NCBI GenBank assembly: GCA_905221605.1
Contig: CAJNDS010002429.1
Coordinates: forward strand, 135,809-199,808
DNA length: 64,000 nt
Origin: Symbiodinium natans
Lineage: Eukaryota > Sar > Dinophyceae > Suessiales > Symbiodiniaceae
Direction: 5' to 3'
A model generated the notes under the pieces. That model searched no databases. It was not told the origin of the DNA and saw only the letters and a list, made by a program, of their open reading frames with translations. Shown in pieces: positions 1-11,272 of the stretch (position 1 is its first letter; each line of letters starts with the position of its first letter). The translations under genes were made by a program, and so were the position numbers.

Positions 1-1798
1 TCAGAGTCCAGCACATGGGAAGTGGGCTCGCAAGGTTACATCAGTGTTACATCCCTTGGTGCCTTGGTGCTCACCCCACAGGCCGTTTAGCCCCCCGTCA
101 TGTTTGCGCTTTGCTGACAAGAGGCTCGTCAATGGAGTCTGGCAAGGTGCCCACAAAAACCTGGCGGGACACGAAGCAGGGTCTTCACTGCAAGACAGAG
201 GAGTGCAAGACCTACGAGCAGACTGTGCGCAGGCATGTGCAGCTGCCTTCTTTGGGCCAGTGTCTATGGGCATCTTTGCCGCTGGCTGCATGGAGCCGGC
301 GCCGAACATGCCCTGCAGCAATCGAACTGCCAGAGTAGTCTAACGGCGCAAGCAAAAGGCCACAGCATTGTCAGTCGAATTGTCAATTGTGAGGGCCTGG
401 TTCCGCGCCAGTGTTACCTGACAGGGAATCGCTGTTGTGCGTGGACGAGGAAAAAGTACAGCAAAAACGAACCGCGGCAGAAGTGCAGCTCTGGCCTCGC
501 ATGGTCTCGTGGACCCTTCGAACTGCAGCCTGCCGTTGGAAACCTCCTGAGCAAGGATACGTGCAAAACGTTGCATTCGACAGGACCGTTCCCTGAATGT
601 TTGCCGAAATGTTTGCCGATACCCCTCCTGGGCATGCGCCGCGGCATTGGGCGAATCGAAGGTCACAAACGCCCATTGTCGGCCCGGTTCACAGCCAGGC
701 TTTAGGAAGAGATCCTGACAGCAGAGAGGCTCTCACCCTCTTTCTGCTTTAGTGCGACGTAGTGCGACACTCCTCGATGGCGCCATACTTCGAGAACTCG
801 AGTCTCAGGACCTCCTCCTGATGTGCAGACTCGTGTGAATAGCTCAACCGACACCCTCAGCGAAACCTTTCCTGCACCGTTCTTGATGTGCGTGATGGCC
901 TTCAGTTAAAGCTAGCAGCTAGCTGTAGCGGCCATGCAAAGCAAAGTCCTGGATTCCATCCGGGAGAGATCCCACAAAGATCTTCCGTGGAGCCTGGGAT
1001 GCAGAATAGAATGAGACTAACGGTAAATCAAGGGCGTCAAAAGAATTCTACTTATTGCGGCACTGCTATGTTGCCGCTGTATGCCCCGAGTCCTTGAGCC
1101 TATACAGCCTGCACAGCTTTGGCAGATCTCGATCCGGCACGTGCATCGCTTGCTTCCATGGAGCGGAAGGGCTCACATCAGCGACCCCCGCGCTGCCTGC
1201 ATTAAGCACGCATCATGTCATGTCGTCGACGAAATGCGGGATCAGATTCGGCCTTGGTTCTTAGCCAGCATCACGTCGCATGCACCTCAGCTCGGCGTGG
1301 CCCAATCCAGAAAGGAGTGTCAGCACGAAACCTGAACGTGCCATTATGTGCCAAGGGGCGGTCTGCACCTGGTAATCTCAACTGCCGGTCGCAGGCTTCC
1401 TTTGCGCTAGCGGCCGCATCCGGCGAAGCAAAGGTGACAAAGGCCTTGTGCTGCACTGCTGGGATGAGCTGGGCATGTCTCACTCTGTATGCTGTTGATA
1501 CTACCATCCTTGCACCCAAGAGGGCCCAAGACTCTGTCACGCTCTGTGTTCTGAGACCGGCACCCATTGCTTACCTATAGGGCAGCCTTCCTCCCAGAAA
1601 GAAGCACGGACCACAGAGTTCATGACATGTCATGATAGTTCACTTGTGACGCAGGGACTGCCCGAGTCCTTGATGAATATCTCCTCGATCTGTCCAAACC
1701 GGTCGAACTCCGATCTGAGCAGATCTTGAGTGATTCCGGATGGAAGCGAGCCAACAAAGATCTTCCGGGCCATCTCTCGCGCCCCGGCTCCCACTTGA
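1..1798 (-). CDS. Two-RRM RNA-binding protein (CELF/Bruno-like), 3' end outside window
   Basis: RNA-binding protein with two RNA recognition motifs, each split over two or three exons. RRM1: RNP2 segment RKIFVGSLPSG running to IEEIFIKD (about 1666-1773), then RNP1 half KAFVTFASPDAAASAKEA ending LPGADRPLA (about 1349-1447). RRM2: a second RKIFVGSLPDG (about 949-987), EEVLRLEFSKYGAIEEC (about 767-817), and WAFVTFDSPNAAAHAQE (about 625-675). The FVTFASPDAA and LPGADRPL strings resemble CELF/Bruno RRMs, so a splicing or translation regulator is likely. The first codon is uncertain: a Met lies at 1771-1773, two residues before RNP2, but upstream exons are possible. The C-terminal part lies in or beyond 1-620, where I could not fix exons. 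The two RNP2 exons are also similar at DNA level, which suggests an internal duplication. I am confident of the RRM fold and less so of the subfamily. Confidence 0.75.
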
Positions 1799-4231
1799 GC
1801 ACTAATGGCGACATCTGAAGGAAAAGGGAAAACTTGCATCCTTGGCCGACAAAGTAGATATTACTAGCGCTAGACCCTGTGATCACATCATGAACAACCA
1901 CAAAACTTTTAAGCTTCTGATAAACTTCGCCAACATGCCGCCAACCGTCCGGCCTCACCCATTGTAGGCCAGGACTGTCTCCGAGCCTCCGGTCCCGAAG
2001 AGCCTCGTTTCCAGTCTCAAGTACCAACAACTGCCGAATGATTCAGGATTTTTCCCCACTGAGGTGCCGGCAGAGCTGCCACATCAGATGAGGTCCCAGG
2101 CAATGGACTTAAAGGAAGTTCATGTGCAATCTACGCCAAGCGACTTCAGGTAAGCTTGAGCCGAATCATCCGAAACGCCAGACTGCTTCCCCCATGCATG
2201 CGTCTGCAAACAGGAGCAAACATGGAGGGGCGTCCATCTGTTGTGCCTTCTCGGTCTCGCCCTCGACTCCCCAGGTGTCGCGACACTGAACATTTGCATG
2301 GTTGTTGCATGGACAGGTTGCCTTCGATGCGCCTGTAGGGACCTCACGTGCACAGTCGTAAACATATGTAATTCTGCTTCAACAGCTATAATATCAAATC
2401 AGATTCTTTACTAAACATCCTGGATGAGGTTTGGCTTTGGCCGGGCCTCAGAAATGCTCAGCAGCACCTGCGCTGCCGCACGCCTCGCCTGTGAGCAGGG
2501 ATGCTTCTCAACTACCATCTAGGCATGAAATCCAGATGACGGGATTTACATGTGACATGTGAATCCGGAGGGCCTCGCTGGTTCCAAGTGCCACAGTCTG
2601 TGTCACTGCAGCCAAGGCTGAAGTGCCCAAGCCCCCTCAAAATTCGACGAGTATCAGAAGAGTTCCGTGGGCTCAAGTCCATCAGGCCCCGGCCAGAAAG
2701 AGCCATAAAGCAAAAAGCTTTGCTTGCCTAGGAGAGGCAGATGTAAAGACTAGTGAAGCATCACCGGCAACGAAAACGAGCTTTGCCCCTTCTGCAGCAA
2801 GCTTGTATCCCTCAAACTCGGACATTCACCACGGACGAGACTGAGAGAGTAAAGGCCGACAAAGCGCCATGCCGTGCACAAATCCAGTAGACCGCGCACA
2901 CGCGCAGGCACACGCGCACGCACACGCGCAAGCACGCGCGCAGAGACACGACAGACTGCTCCGGAACTGCCGAAGTAGCACAGCTCAGATGATGCCGAGC
3001 TGAAGCCAGTCTACCGCTCAAGCCACACTGCAAAACTTTGCACGTGACAATTCCCCTCCTGTGTCAGTGGAGCTCCTGTCTGATTGACACTTGCAAATGA
3101 CAGTGCCCGTCGTCATCTCTTTCAGGAACTGTTTAAGGAGCTTCTGGCATAGCTAGGAAGCAAGAAGGTGAAGAAGAGTTCGACTTTTAATAACAGGGCG
3201 CGCATGAGATACCTGCAGGCCAATGAGGACACACTTTTCACAGCGGGAACCAGAATTTGGGGGAAGGAGATGGGGAAAAAAAGCCTACGAAGATGGCTGC
3301 CACACAAATGTCATCATGCTGAGCTGACTTGGCTGTGGCTTGGCTGCTCCGGTCACTGGCAGTGTGCCTCTTTCTCGCTGCGAGAGCCATCTCACGGATT
3401 GGAGCGGAGCTGCGCATTTCGTGCGAAGCTACGCGAAGCTGCGCGAGGCGCAGTCTTATGTCGGGCTCCAACCCTTGTTGGTGCCCTGATGGTGCCTCCT
3501 GGTGCCTCCTGCATCCAGCAGTGCTGACCACTCCCAAGCTTATCACTAAATAGGTCACCACTAAGTAGCAACGTGACGCTGAGACCGTTGGAGCTCGTTT
3601 GTCTCGTATGTCAGGGGGACCAAAAGGAAGAGAAAGCACGAAGCACCGAGACTGGGCACAGGTCAGGAAGGCTGTAACAAGGTGTAGAAGAAGCCCCTGG
3701 GTAACTCAGGTCCTGAGGTTTCTAAATTTAAAGGGCTCAAAAGAGTTCAGCCCTTGATCCCATGGCCCCATGGCCCTGGCACGGGCCTTCAGAGCTCAGC
3801 TCTGCGGCTACCGGGATTTGGAAGTCACTGCGGGTCTTCGCAAGTCTTCCGATCTGGAAAAATACATCTGGTGCACCAGGTCGAAACATGTCGAAACCAT
3901 CTGAATCGGCAAAGCACAGAACGCTGGGATGCGGATGCTTTCTGAATGATTTCTAACACTTCAGCTACCTGAGCTCCCTCAAGTCGCACGACCCTCACTC
4001 CACCTGCGCTGCAGGTTCACCAGTCCTTCATGATCTTTTTCCTGAGGTTAGTCGATGCAGCAGCAATGGCTTCGCATTGTGAATCTCAACTGCACTCCTG
4101 CCTACATGTTCGTATTCGTCAACCCTTGAACACCTTAAGGCTACGCTTGTGCTATCTCGTGTTTGCATGCCTGGATGTCATGTGAGCCCGTGGGCCCAAC
4201 TTAGAAAACTGCGTCGTGGTTCCTGGCCGAG
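1799..4231. other. Stretch without a recognised gene
   Basis: No family is recognisable here. A C/A/G alternating simple repeat lies at about 2890-2946. Two minus-strand frames look weakly protein-like: one ending about 2120 (SDDSAQAYLKSLGVD) and one at about 3240-3640 (rich in R, A, S and Q). Either could be an untranslated, intronic or exonic part of the flanking genes. A 16-nt perfect palindrome lies just left of this stretch at 1620-1635. Confidence 0.3.
2890..2946. repeat. Alternating CA/CG simple repeat
   Basis: About 57 nt of degenerate (CACGCG)-type repeat made of alternating purine and pyrimidine, a composition able to form Z-DNA. No coding sense is evident on either strand. Confidence 0.8.
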
Positions 4232-7200
4232 TCACAGCTGCTCAACTGTGACCCAGGTGATAACGACCTCGCGGTTTGCTCAAAGAAGTGCAGTCAAAGC
4301 TGCTGTTGAACACCTAGGAAACCCAGACTTCGCAAACTTGACCGAGCTGCGTAAGGGCATTGTCGGGCAAAAGTGGCTGGGAAGCCCTTGTATAGGGCCA
4401 GTGGCCCCTCCTGCAACAAGATGATGGAGGGCATCGTAACCGAAGAGGAGTCACAAGTGCTACAAAAACCGTTCTTGTTTGCGGGAGGCCTGTTGCGCTA
4501 TTGTGCTCATTGTCTGCACTGTACTTCTGTACAGCCTCAATCGCTGGGAGCCGGAAACATCGTTTCCGGAAACAAAAGCAAGAAATGCAAAGGACATCGC
4601 AGCATCGCACGCAAAGTCTCGCAAGATCTCGCAAGTATCCGATCCGAGCGACAAGGGCTTGCCCTCTTCTGGTCTTTGGTTCATGAGTCGTGTCTTTGCC
4701 ACATCGACTGGATTGGACATCACCTTCAGTGATCAAGATGCCCGTTGGGCCATGCAGCATATGAAGCGCATGTCTGACTTGAGAATGAAAGTAGCGAGCG
4801 GAGAGTGCGAGATAGACGAGATAGTCTGACCGAGAGTGGAATCAGAACGAAGCGACCACCAGACTAAGAGCGCTCCACGGACTCTATGTCTTGACTCATA
4901 AGTCATAATGGCATAAGAATTTAGGAGCATTCGCACCAAGGCTGCCACTGAAGCGATGAAGGCAGCACCAAAACTAGAGGACAAATGAAGCCCAACCTCA
5001 GGAGAGCCCAAGCAACAGTGCAAAGCATAAAGTGTGGTGGTTTTTGAATCAGACTCTTGGACAGCAGCAGCCTGACCAGCTGCATAGCATCACGCAAGGC
5101 AGACAAGCAAAGTCTAGTCAGTCTACTCGCGGACGGCACCTCAGCAAAACTTGCTTCGATTCGGTGCATTGAGTTGCCCACGCCCTCGGTCATCTTGAAC
5201 ACATCCTTTGCTGCTCGCCGGTTTCAGCTGTTCATATGCCCGCTGAGCTGCAACAGCCCTGCAATTGCTGCCCTGCAATTGCTGCCCCAGCATCAACGAA
5301 AACCTCTTTGCAGGTGTCGTATGCCGCCAACTGTCCAACAGTGATGATCGTTGCCTGATGGCCGAACAGGACAAAACAGTAGATAACAGCAGGCTGCTAA
5401 GCACAGGCTCCATGGTTTTAGAGCTTGGTTGACGCTGAGATACACGGTTCATGTTGGGCACAACTCCTGTTCGCCACATGGATAGAACTCCTTCTGAACG
5501 TGCAATTTTGCCAACCTGAGCGGACACAAGTCTGGCCTGGCAGCCAATTCTCGAGCTCTACAGAATCAAGCGCAATATCAAGCACATTCTAGCATCCGGG
5601 GGCTGAGCCGCATCAAAAATGTTCTTGTATCCACGACCTGTTGCAAGGCTGGGCCGAAGCTTGTTCAAGCTCCGCATGGACTGGGAGCTGGGAGCTTATG
5701 CCACGTTATGCCTACCGCAGCCATTAGTCAGCACATAACTTTCTACGTGCTGCAGGAATGGGCTGCCGGCGGTCTCCATTCATACACCTAGGGCCCACGC
5801 GTTCTGCTGGTGGCAGCTTGCCATCTGCCTGGCTTTCAGCATGCACGCAAAGTTGATGTTTTGGCATACGTCAGCACGCACTGCATAAATCTGTAACCGT
5901 CAACCTGACTCGCAATGCACCCAGTGGCGGCACAGTTTAGGGCAGAGGTGTAAGGGCTGCTACATAATTACATTCTCTAGGACTCTAGGCAAGATGGCAC
6001 AAGGAGGAGCGGAACGAGCGAGAGAGGAAGAGAGAGCGAGAGCGAGAACGAAAGAAAGAGTCAAAAGAAAGAAAGAAAGAAGGGCAACAAACAAAAGACG
6101 AAACAAGAGAGAGGGAGAGAGACGGTATGAGACAGTAACCAAAAAGAATCAAGGAGGGCTCGGGTTGAGGGAGAAGAGCGGGAAGCGACAGATAGAGACA
6201 AGGAAAGCCAGTTGGCAAGTGCACATGGAGGGAGAATGAAGAGAGATGCACCTGCATGCGCACCATGGCCAAATCGCCCGGATTTCCAGCGAAAGCTCCG
6301 GTTGCACCAGCCACAGCAGCACACAGGACCTACGATTTTCCAAGCTGCACAGAGGAAGCAACAGCTGCAGAGCGGGAGCCTTCTCGACTGTGCTGAGTGG
6401 TCTCTGGGATTCGCCGCAGAAGCCCTCATTGACACAAAAAACTCAGCTCTTCAGCTTTTTGGCAGATGCGGATGCCTTGAGCATGTCGTACATACCAAAT
6501 CGGACCTTGAAGGCGACACGGATTCGATCACCAGACAAGCACCAACTGGCTTCGGCCTCGCGTCCCACACGTCCCGCGCCCTTACCCCTTATAGATGCCA
6601 CGCCACACCGCTGTAGACCTTGATTGGGCATGATGGTATGCACGGAAACTCTGTTGATCACCTCTTGCTGTAAGGGCCGAGAAACCAGTTGCCGAGCTGC
6701 CGAAGCATCGACACCTTGCGTCAGTACTTGCCCTTCATGCTGTCTATAGTCACTATACCTGCCCCAGGGCGTGGCCTTTGAAGAGGCCGAGGACACCCTC
6801 ATTCTTGACAATGTGAGGGCCCATCCTGTTCCGTCACTTGGCCAAGAATTATAGTCACTTCTTGGCGTTGTTATGTTAGCGGGTATTGTGACCAGGGCCT
6901 GCTCCAATGCCAGACAAGTCGCTGTAACATACTGAGCTTGGGAACTTCTGTCTGCAGCTGCATCCGGACCTGGGCATGTCACATTGCTGTAGACAGCTCC
7001 CACCCTCATCCCGCCCTTGCCACAGAACCCGCAGATGTGGAAGTGAGCTCGTGAAATCTTGTTTCCATGTGAAGTAGGGTACATATTTCTTGTACCCCCA
7101 AAAGGACACCAGGTATATACACTCACCAATATTAAAAAGGAACCTTATATACACTCACCAAAAACAGAAATACAAACCCTGCTTCATGTGATATTTACAT

Positions 7201-7278
7201 GTCTCCCACCTTGATCAAGTCCAGAGGATGCGCGCAGGACCCGCCAATCGCCGCGCCGACGGAACCCTGGACGAAGCC
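4232..7278 (-). CDS. Mitochondrial carrier, 2-oxoglutarate/malate (SLC25A11) type
   Basis: Inner-membrane solute carrier of the SLC25 family, best matching the oxoglutarate/malate branch. Exons in coding order: 7210-7278 (GSVGAAIGGSCAHPLDLIK, first PxD/E signature); 6759-6825 (IVKNEGVLGLFKGHAL); a small exon near 6700; about 6445-6505 (VRFGMYDMLK); 6252-6329 (VAGATGAFAGNPGDLAMVRM, second signature); about 5737-5777; 5609-5637 (RGYKNIFDA); 5444-5515 (VGKIARSEGVLSMWRTG); 5286-5354 (VGQLAAYDTCKEVFVDAG); 4937-4996 (SSSFGAAFIASVAAL); 4652-4723 (MSNPVDVAKTRLMNQ, third signature); 4348-4410 (EGPLALYKGFPATFARQ); 4232-4267 (VVITWVTVEQL then TGA). All three repeats of the family are present. The AGATGAF.GNP and RRGYKN strings are typical of the oxoglutarate carrier. 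Donors include GC (4347 and 5285) and GT (4936 and 5443). The N-terminal exon upstream of 7278 and the exon following the first signature were not identified, so the true start is unknown. Confidence 0.88.
6003..6122. repeat. Purine-rich GA/GAAA tract inside a carrier intron
   Basis: About 120 nt almost purely purine on the plus strand, including (GAAA)n near 6065-6080 and GAGA runs near 6105-6122. It lies in the carrier intron between the second-signature exon (6252-6329) and the RGYKN exon. On the sense strand it is a long pyrimidine tract. Confidence 0.85.
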
Positions 7279-7882
7279 CTGGCATTCGCAGATTGCATAA
7301 AAGGCCATCCACACTTTGTTCATCTTTGTTCAGTCCGTTGGTTCACAACTTCCTGGCTCCGAAGCGGCCTTCCAGATCTGGGCATTCTTGGACTTAGCTT
7401 GCCCAGATGGCGTCCGTGGCAGACGAGCCTCCATTCCCATGTGCGCTTCCTTCAGGTGCACCAGAATCAAAAGCAAGGCCGTAGCTTCCGAGTCTTCCAA
7501 AGACTCCAACGAATGACAGCGAACACAGCAAAACCAAGAAGTGAAAATTCGCCCGCCACGCCTGCTTGCCATCCGAGGCCATGTTGCCTGTCAGATTTGA
7601 GCTTAGTCCACACACATCGCCTGAACTCATATTCCCCAACCCGACAAAGGTGATGCAACTGGCCTCCACTGGCCCGGCCGGCCGGAGATCGGGAAAACTG
7701 TCAACCGCTCGGAACCGAAACTGGCAACGCATAGATGCAGACACTTGACACAGTAAGACATGCTGAGTCGAAGATTGGGACATAACACCCCGCGCCTACT
7801 TAGTGAGTAGTACCATGCATCGCTCAGGCTTGGAGCTGCAGCATCTTGGGAGCCTGCCGCTGTGCGTACTTCTGCTACCGGA

Positions 7883-8260
7883 TCATTGAGGCCTCAGGAT
7901 CGCTAAGTGCTCATGAGAAACTGCTGACTTGCGCGCCACACGGGGGCGAACAAACTGGCTCTTCTTTTGGTGTGAGCGAGTGTGAGCGGTACACGCATCG
8001 TTCTCGCTGTCACTTAGCTGCAGGCGGTCCAACAAGCTCTGCACGGCTTTGACAGACAGTTCCTGGTCGAAGCGAGGCAAAGCCGGGCTATGCTGAAATC
8101 TGTAGAATTAGTGGGGGAGCGGCGGGGAAGGAGTCGGAGCTGACGTTGGACAAGATCTCGATGGCTGCCAGGCCTTGGAGCGTAACAGTCGCCACTGGCG
8201 ACCAGGCTCTGCTGCTCTCTGTCAAATAGGAGCCTCACGTATGCCGGAACTGGCATTCGT
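7883..8260 (-). CDS. Possible exon(s) of an unidentified protein
   Basis: Two minus-strand frames read like protein: SPVATVTLQGLAAIEILSNV at about 8130-8210 and ALPRFDQELSVKAVQSLLDR near 8010-8075, the latter preceded by a possible TTTCAG acceptor. They are in different frames, so at least one intron or a wrong choice of frame is implied. No family is recognised. These exons could belong to a gene that continues into 8983-9723. Confidence 0.25.
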
Positions 8261-8982
8261 CAGCTTCTTCATGACCTCACCATCTCTTTGGAGAGTATGC
8301 TTCGTGGCTTAAGGCAACTTTGGAAGGGCTCTTGTTCTTGCCCCTTTCAGCTGCAAAGCTATTTTTAAAGTCGCTTGGCGAGCGTGACGGGTGCTGCAAA
8401 GCTTTTCCCTCAGGTTACCTGTGTCCTCTTGAGTGGGCGTGCGGGTCTTGGAGTTGTCTAAGTCAAAGCTAGCTTCGAATACGCCGACTACGCCAGGCTG
8501 CGAGCCCCGAGAGGGGGGGGGGGGCTAAATCGACGAATTCAGTGGCTTTCGCCTCAATGCCTTGGACCCGAAGGCCTGCCCATCTTGACAATCCAGGCAT
8601 GACTACTATGATAAGATGCCTTGAAAATCGGTTTTGCCTCGGCCGGAGTTCCAAGGAGCTCGCTTTGAAAATTTCGCGTTTTCCATTATCGTTCACGGAT
8701 TAAAGACCATCCACCCTAGCATTAAGCCACCCCCCTCCCCGGATGTCCCTCATCGCGACGCTTGCTTGCTTTGCCGCTGCAGCATGGAGCGGCTGTGCAG
8801 GGCAGGGCTATGGCTGCGTTGAGCTAAGGAATTTCTTTTGGCAGCAGGACATGTCCAGTCGTCCAGCCTATGAACACATGGGAACAAGCGCTCCAAAATC
8901 ATGAATCATGACACGGTCTGCACTTTTGTAGCTCGGTGTTCCTCTGGCCTCTGCCGCCTCTGCCAATCAGCTACTCAATCAG
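8261..8982. other. Stretch without a recognised gene; G12-13 homopolymer
   Basis: Contains an uninterrupted G run at about 8512-8524. A minus-strand frame at 8469-8640 is open (FSRHLIIVVMPGLSRWAG) but matches nothing I know. Nothing else is supported. Confidence 0.3.
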
Positions 8983-9723
8983 CTAAAGTGGCCGGCCAAT
9001 GTCGCGCAGATGCTGCAGAGCGGCCTTCATGACATGCTCAACGGTTGCGGGGTCGAGCGATGCCAATGCCATCTCTCCTTCGGGCGTTTGGGCTCTGCCC
9101 ATGGTCATGACTTCCATGAGGGCCTTGGCAGCCAGCGTTCCTCCGGTTCCTCCGGTTCCTCCTTCTGTTGTTTCCGGTGGGGGCACGTTCAAGCAGCCGT
9201 TGCTGTAGAGCTCCTCCCACACTTCGGACACAGAGGGGCCTGGGAGGCCTGGGAGACGCTCGAAATCACGCTTCAACGGCTGGGCGTCCACACCAATAAG
9301 CCTTACCAAGCACCCCAAAGTCGGGTGCCACACTGGCATCCAACCCAAGGAGCCCTCTTGAGATTCTTGAGACTCTTCACCGCCTCCACAGGGCCGGACA
9401 CGCATGACGCGCCGCCACTGCTGCGTAGCATCCCACTCGCCCAAATCCACCTGCTGCCCGGGCCGTACGTGAGAAACTACGGCACTCTGCATCCACGGCT
9501 GACTTCGAATCGCCACCAGCGGTGAATGTTCAACGACGTGTGGAGACGAAAGCGGTCCGGGCACTTGTGGCTCTGCCTCGGACCGGGCCTCGGACCGGGC
9601 CTCCTTGGGCACGGCCTCGGGCGAGGCCTCGGGCGAGGCCTCGGACATGGCCTCGGGCACAGCCTCCTGCGCACGGTCCAAGACCTCAATGTCCTGCGCC
9701 TCTTCGGGCGAGCGGCCGGCCTG
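8983..9723 (-). CDS. Terminal exon of an unidentified protein with an SH3-like segment
   Basis: One open exon of about 245 codons ending with a TAG at 8983, entered through an AG|G acceptor at about 9723. Upstream of that acceptor the frame meets a TGA. The N-terminal third is Ala/Pro/Glu/Ser-rich with repeated SEASPEA-like units. The middle (HVRPGQQVDLGEWDATQQW running to GWMPVWHP) has the shape of a bacterial-type SH3 segment: a strand, a VRPGQ turn, then a closing GWMPV strand. The last 70 residues are acidic and probably helical. The function is not recognised. It may be the C-terminus of the ankyrin gene to its right or of a separate gene. Confidence 0.55.
   Translation of the reverse strand, partial: QAGRSPEEAQDIEVLDRAQEAVPEAMSEASPEASPEAVPKEARSEARSEAEPQVPGPLSSPHVVEHSPLVAIRSQPWMQSAVVSHVRPGQQVDLGEWDATQQWRRVMRVRPCGGGEESQESQEGSLGWMPVWHPTLGCLVRLIGVDAQPLKRDFERLPGLPGPSVSEVWEELYSNGCLNVPPPETTEGGTGGTGGTLAAKALMEVMTMGRAQTPEGEMALASLDPATVEHVMKAALQHLRDIGRPL
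9560..9675. repeat. 12-nt tandem repeat encoding Ser/Ala-Glu-Ala units
   Basis: Degenerate tandem copies of a 12-nt unit of the type GCCTCGGRCNNG lie inside the exon above. On the minus strand they encode alternating SEAS/PEA motifs. Confidence 0.75.
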
Positions 9724-11272
9724 CCAAGACCAAAGCTCACTTCAGTCCAGAACTAGAAGCCGGATTCTTGCATGCTGGGTTCTCATAAGGAACCTGTGTT
9801 TTTTATCCCCCACAATGTGCCGCCCACCGTCCCCCCTTTCCGTTCGTCTTGCATGACCAACGGGGATTTTCGCCACCGCCTATGTCACGGACGATTAGCC
9901 GTTTCATGCGGTGCTGTGGGTCTGCTTGCCGCTATACACAATGCGGCGCATGGCGTCTGGAGATCTCTCACACCTTGATGGTTCTCTACTGACTTACCTC
10001 CACTCCCGGTGGCCACTCCTGCAAGGTAGGAAGACTATCTGTGTTTTTCGCCCTCAGCCTGGGTTTTTGCTGGTAGTAAGCTTGCGATATTGTAGGTTTT
10101 GCAGGCTCGTGGGAGGAGGCTGTCCTTTGATTGAGTGATCCAACGCTGTCCTCGACTGTTCTCTGCGGAGTGGCCCCTTGAGGGGTCAGCCGTATCAGCT
10201 TCCACAGCTCTCAAATACATGGGGGGTTGCAGGGTTTCGACTCTCACAACTAGCGCACGCGCAGGCAAGGCTCCAGAGGTTTCAAGTTGGGCTACATCAC
10301 GACACAGTGGCCATGGAAAGCAAAAGACCAAGAAACGTTCACTGTTGTGATGCTGTCGCTCGGCCGTCAGCCTCGTGTTAGCATATGACAGGACTGGAAC
10401 AAAGTTGATCATCGATGGTATGCCGGCCCCAACTCATTCAGTCCGTTCGTTTTTTCGGGTTTACTCTCTGACACTCCAAGCCAGGCGAGGCACACACTGT
10501 CTCAGAGTCGTGCATGGGAGCCCGTTTGGGCCTATGGTATACCCTACTTCTACTACTCCAAGTACACTCTGGGTGACGCATACTCACGAAAGAACTTGGT
10601 GCTATAGGGTTTCTGCAGCGCTATGGATCAGGGTTTCAGTTTTAGGGCGGCATTTCTCTTGGCAGAACCTGAGCGTGGCTCTAGAGCCCTCAAGGCGGAA
10701 CTCAGGAAGGTTTCAGGGTTCGGGGATTCGGGAGGGGGTGGGACTCTCTACGAATACCAGGAAACCCGGAAAATCCGCAGAAAACCTGCATAAGGCCAAC
10801 CAGACAACGATTTGAGGGGTGGTAGAGACTAGAAACCCCCCAATCATTCACTAAAACGTTTTCAGGGCCTCCCGCAGGGACCCCTAGCGACCCCCAGGGC
10901 AAGGTTCGCGGAATGCGTGGACATAAGCATGGTGCGTCCGTGGCTTGGGAGGCCATGCTTTGCTAAACACCCTGTGGCCTTGACAAGATAGGAAGCATTC
11001 GGAGCGGCAGCGCTTCGGCACGTCGGGATCCCTGGTTCTGTTTATCACGGCGCGGGCGGCAAAAACTCACGCAGTGGGTGTTTGGGACCTTTGGTTGGCT
11101 CGGGGCATGGAAACATGTCGGATCAGGATTCTCTAGGATTAAAGCAACGCCTTGATGAACCAAGGTTTCTCAGGGAACTGATTTCGGGAATTCGGACCCT
11201 CGGCCAAGGTGGCCGACGCGCAGCGTGCACAACTTGCATCAATTAGCTAGGACTGCTATTTGCCAGCCATCG
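9724..11272. other. Stretch without a recognised gene
   Basis: No recognisable exon. Between about 10200 and 11170 the sequence is unusually rich in GGGTTT/GGTTTC/TTTCAGGG words and their complements, loosely resembling degenerate telomere-type repeats. It may be intron or intergenic DNA. Confidence 0.3.

Noticed and set aside
6003-6239. Arg/Glu/Lys-rich plus-strand frame
   Set aside because: It is a translation of the GA-rich simple repeat inside the carrier intron.
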